The notes under the pieces: generated by a model
What the model saw: the letters and a program-made list of their open reading frames with translations, nothing else
Told to the model about the DNA's origin: nothing
The model's database searches: none
DNA from: Thermoplasmata archaeon
GTDB taxonomy: Archaea; Thermoplasmatota; Thermoplasmata; Lutacidiplasmatales; UBA184
Length of the DNA: 64,000 nt
NCBI GenBank assembly: GCA_021796385.1
Contig: JAJYXQ010000032.1
Span: 19,573-83,572, forward strand
Reading direction: 5' to 3'
In this document: in pieces, positions 62,326 to 64,000 of the stretch
Numbering within the stretch: the first letter of the stretch is position 1
How the letters are laid out: every line of letters starts with the position of its first letter
Position numbers and translations under genes: made by a program

Positions 62326-62571
62326 GTGCCGAAAAGGTCTGTTGCCTCCATCCAAGCGCGATTGGTCGAACTCGCCTCCCGTAAACCCGAGTCGCCGAAT
62401 GCCAAGTGCATGACCTGTGGGCACCTCATGCGAACTCACAGCCGGATTCGAAACCAGTCGTTCTGTTCTGAATGCCACCATTTCTGCACCCCGACCGCGG
62501 GCGACTCCACCCCCAAGGAAAGTCCGTCCCGCAGTGCTTCGTCGGACCCCAAGTCGGAAACCTCCACCTGA
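62326..62571 (+). CDS. Small zinc-finger protein (tentative)
   Basis: An 81-residue frame from GTG 62326. CMTCGHLMRTHSRIRN and FCSECHHFC give a CxxC...CxxC zinc-ribbon pattern with extra histidines, and the tail is Ser/Pro-rich. The zinc pattern in one frame supports coding, but the flanks are low-complexity and the start has no clear ribosome binding site. Confidence 0.4.
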   Translation: MPKRSVASIQARLVELASRKPESPNAKCMTCGHLMRTHSRIRNQSFCSECHHFCTPTAGDSTPKESPSRSASSDPKSETST

Positions 62572-62696
62572 GATCCTGCCGGATGGGCTCACCCACCCGA
62601 CCCCATGGCCTCCTACGCTCTGGGCGGTATCCATTAAACCGTTCTGATCGCCCGGGCGATGCCGGTCTCCCCGCAGGGCATTTGGCAAGGAGTGAG

Positions 62697-63032
62697 CTAA
62701 CCCAAGTGGCGAAGGACTTGGATCGCATCGAGGGTGATGAGACCCCCTTGCACACGACGGGATATCTCGGGGATAAGCGCCTCGAGCTTTTCCCGGTTGT
62801 CCACGACCTCTATGGTGACGGGCAAGTCCTGACTCAGACGGAGGGGTTGGACCGAGTGGATCTTGCTGCGCTTTCCATAGCCATAGGCCCCGATCATGAC
62901 CGTGGCCCCCCAGATCCCTTGGGAGCGCAGAAAGTGGACGACGGCCTTGTAGGCCGGAACCCCCTCGAACTCGTCGGACTCCCCGAGGTAGATCTTCAAC
63001 CGGACAGCGTTCTCCGCGATCTCCATCTTCAC
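62697..63032 (-). CDS. DUF190-family protein, partner of CrcB
   Basis: A 111-residue protein with the DUF190 (PII-like fold) pattern: RLKIYLGESDEFEGVPAYKA, VVHFLRSQGIWGATVMIGAYGYG and LPVTIEVVDNREKLEALIP. GTG 63032 is chosen because it overlaps the CrcB stop as GTGA, and the longer frame would run inside crcB. DUF190 genes commonly sit beside fluoride-channel genes and share the fluoride riboswitch. Confidence 0.85.
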   Translation of the reverse strand: MKMEIAENAVRLKIYLGESDEFEGVPAYKAVVHFLRSQGIWGATVMIGAYGYGKRSKIHSVQPLRLSQDLPVTIEVVDNREKLEALIPEISRRVQGGLITLDAIQVLRHLG

Positions 63033-63418
63033 ACCCGCGTCAGGAGGAGGCCGAGCATCATCCCAACCCAAGCCCCCACCAGACACAGTCCGGAGTTCAG
63101 CATGATGTTTTCGACGGCCCATGCCACCCGACCCTCGGAAAAGAGGGAGATCGTCTCAAGACCGAAGGTGGAGAAGGTGGTGTAACCACCGAATATCCCT
63201 ACGAAAAGGAAGGTCCTTTCTGGGGCTCCGATGAGAACACCCTGCTGGCTGGCAAAGAACACGAGGACTAGGAGGAACGTCCCGGTGAAATTCACGGCGA
63301 AGGTACCCCAAGGGAAATCCCCTCGGGTCAGGGCCCCGGAGATCAGATAGCGGGTGACGCTCCCGAGCGCCCCACCGACCGCAACCAGCGCGACCAATCC
63401 AAGCTGGGCTTCGTCCAT
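63029..63418 (-). CDS. crcB: Fluoride channel/exporter CrcB (FluC)
   Basis: Dual-topology fluoride channel that lowers cytoplasmic fluoride. The 129-residue, four-helix protein has AVGGALGSVTRYL, GTFAVNFTGTFLLVL (with the conserved Asn) and the signature GIFGGYTTFSTFGLE whose phenylalanines line the pore. It is the first gene of an operon with DUF190, about 75 bases downstream of a fluoride riboswitch. Confidence 0.93.
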   Translation of the reverse strand: MDEAQLGLVALVAVGGALGSVTRYLISGALTRGDFPWGTFAVNFTGTFLLVLVFFASQQGVLIGAPERTFLFVGIFGGYTTFSTFGLETISLFSEGRVAWAVENIMLNSGLCLVGAWVGMMLGLLLTRV

Positions 63419-63491
63419 CAGTGCTCCTCTTCCCTTGTTTCGCTGCCTTCCCTTCGGGGAGTGGCGCTCCCCTTCGTCTCCCGGAGAGGGA

Positions 63492-63544
63492 GGGCAGGAG
63501 TCATCAGCTCAGGGAGGAGCGGTTGAGGGTGGACTCCATCACCC
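63492..63544 (-). promoter_or_regulatory. Fluoride riboswitch (crcB motif)
   Basis: Read on the minus strand it has GGGTGATGGAGTCCACCC, a short linker, CCGCTC and then GAGCTGATGACTCCTGCC. This reproduces the crcB-motif core: the GAUG-containing first stem GGGTG...CACCC, the second stem CTCC/GGAG-type pairing and the invariant CTGATGACTCCT end that forms the pseudoknot with GGAGTC. It precedes crcB directly and should raise expression when fluoride is high. The purine-rich leader to the start codon follows. Confidence 0.88.
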
Positions 63545-63606
63545 ATCTTGGCCCACAGTGGCAGGATAATAAGATCTCCCGGTGGCCCCGGGAGACCCCA
63601 TCAGGA

Positions 63607-63867
63607 TTACTTTTCCTCGGTCGTCTCGGTCCGGAAGATCGAGGGCGGGGGACGGAAGTTGTAGGAGTCCGAGGCGAAGGTCCGTTCGCATCGGCGGCAG
63701 TGGAAGAGCCCACTGCCGACGCGCCGAACGGTCATCGTGGAACACTTCGGGCAGACGTACGATGCCTTTGCGGCCCGGTCCACCTCTTGGACCCGACGCC
63801 GGATGCGGATCCCGTACTTGGGACCCATCCAGCCCGTGGAGCCGACGCTCTTGGTTCGCCGTGACAT
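63607..63867 (-). CDS. rpl37ae: Ribosomal protein L37Ae (eL43)
   Basis: Large-subunit ribosomal protein. The 86-residue product has STGWMGPKYGIRIRRRVQEV at its start and a zinc ribbon CPKCSTMTVRR...FHCRRCERTFAS (CxxC...CxxC), matching eL43 throughout. ATG 63867 is chosen from the family N-terminus; the frame stays open to 63918 inside the upstream gene. It follows the rrp42 stop by 10 bases, a gene order common in euryarchaea. Confidence 0.93.
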   Translation of the reverse strand: MSRRTKSVGSTGWMGPKYGIRIRRRVQEVDRAAKASYVCPKCSTMTVRRVGSGLFHCRRCERTFASDSYNFRPPPSIFRTETTEEK

Positions 63868-63877
63868 GGTCCAGTAC

Positions 63878-64000
63878 CTACTTCGTCGTGTTGATAAGCT
63901 CGCGCAGGCGGTCCCCATGCACCAGGGCCCGGTCCACGAGCTCGATCACATCGTGGGGTGAAAAGGCACCGACCATCGACTTCTGCATGGCCACCACATT
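63878..64000 (-). CDS. rrp42: Exosome subunit Rrp42, C-terminus (5' partial)
   Basis: Only the last 40 residues lie in the window. VVAMQKSMVGAFSPHDVIEL followed by VDRALVHGDRLREL and stop TAG at 63878-63880 fits the C-terminus of the archaeal exosome RNase PH-like subunit Rrp42. The adjacent L37Ae gene supports this, since rrp41-rrp42-rpl37ae is a standard archaeal order. Confidence 0.75.
   Translation of the reverse strand, partial: NVVAMQKSMVGAFSPHDVIELVDRALVHGDRLRELINTTK

Overview
The window reads as the chromosome of a GC-rich euryarchaeon, probably a member of the Thermoplasmatota (inference). Archaeal markers are the large subunit of DNA polymerase D, Dph2, DUF131 and DUF835 proteins, ribosomal protein L37Ae, an exosome Rrp42 C-terminus, and promoters with a TATA box about 25-30 bases before leaderless start codons.

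Left flank (1-12,025): housekeeping and conserved archaeal genes. These are a DUF835 protein, dihydropteroate synthase, an M29 aminopeptidase, a hotdog thioesterase, small membrane and zinc-ribbon proteins, an MFS transporter, DUF131 and Dph2, PolD large subunit and a tRNA-Arg(UCG). One methyltransferase pseudogene lies at 2.3-2.6 kb.

Integrated element (about 12,003-60,466): a 48-kb integrative and probably conjugative element sits in the 3' half of the tRNA. An imperfect 25-bp copy of the tRNA end lies at 60,442. A tyrosine recombinase follows the tRNA directly. Its modules, in order, are: a CARF-like regulator and surface proteins; a dCTP deaminase/metalloprotease operon; a 2,011-residue adhesin with cytoplasmic winged helices; a nuclease-GTPase operon; a type IV secretion/conjugation operon (pilin, VirB6-like, VirB4-like and coupling ATPase, with no recognisable relaxase); an AbiE-like toxin-antitoxin pair; a very GC-rich module with iterons, a DUF932 protein and three copies of an apparently new structured stem motif; a ribbon-helix-helix/NYN nuclease/B12-radical-SAM operon; a zone of decayed insertion sequences; and a 10-kb defence island (UvrD-Cas4-like helicase-nuclease, Dam-type methylase, DGQHR-domain protein, BglII-like restriction-modification, GHKL ATPase pair). 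A near-identical palindrome, ATAGATATCTAT, lies in three intergenic regions and probably ties conjugation, adhesin and the deaminase operon into one regulon.

Right flank (60,467-64,000): host sequence with a TylF-like methyltransferase, a transposase remnant, a fluoride exporter operon (CrcB plus DUF190) behind a clear fluoride riboswitch, ribosomal protein L37Ae and the end of Rrp42.

All functions come from reading motifs by eye; no database search was run.
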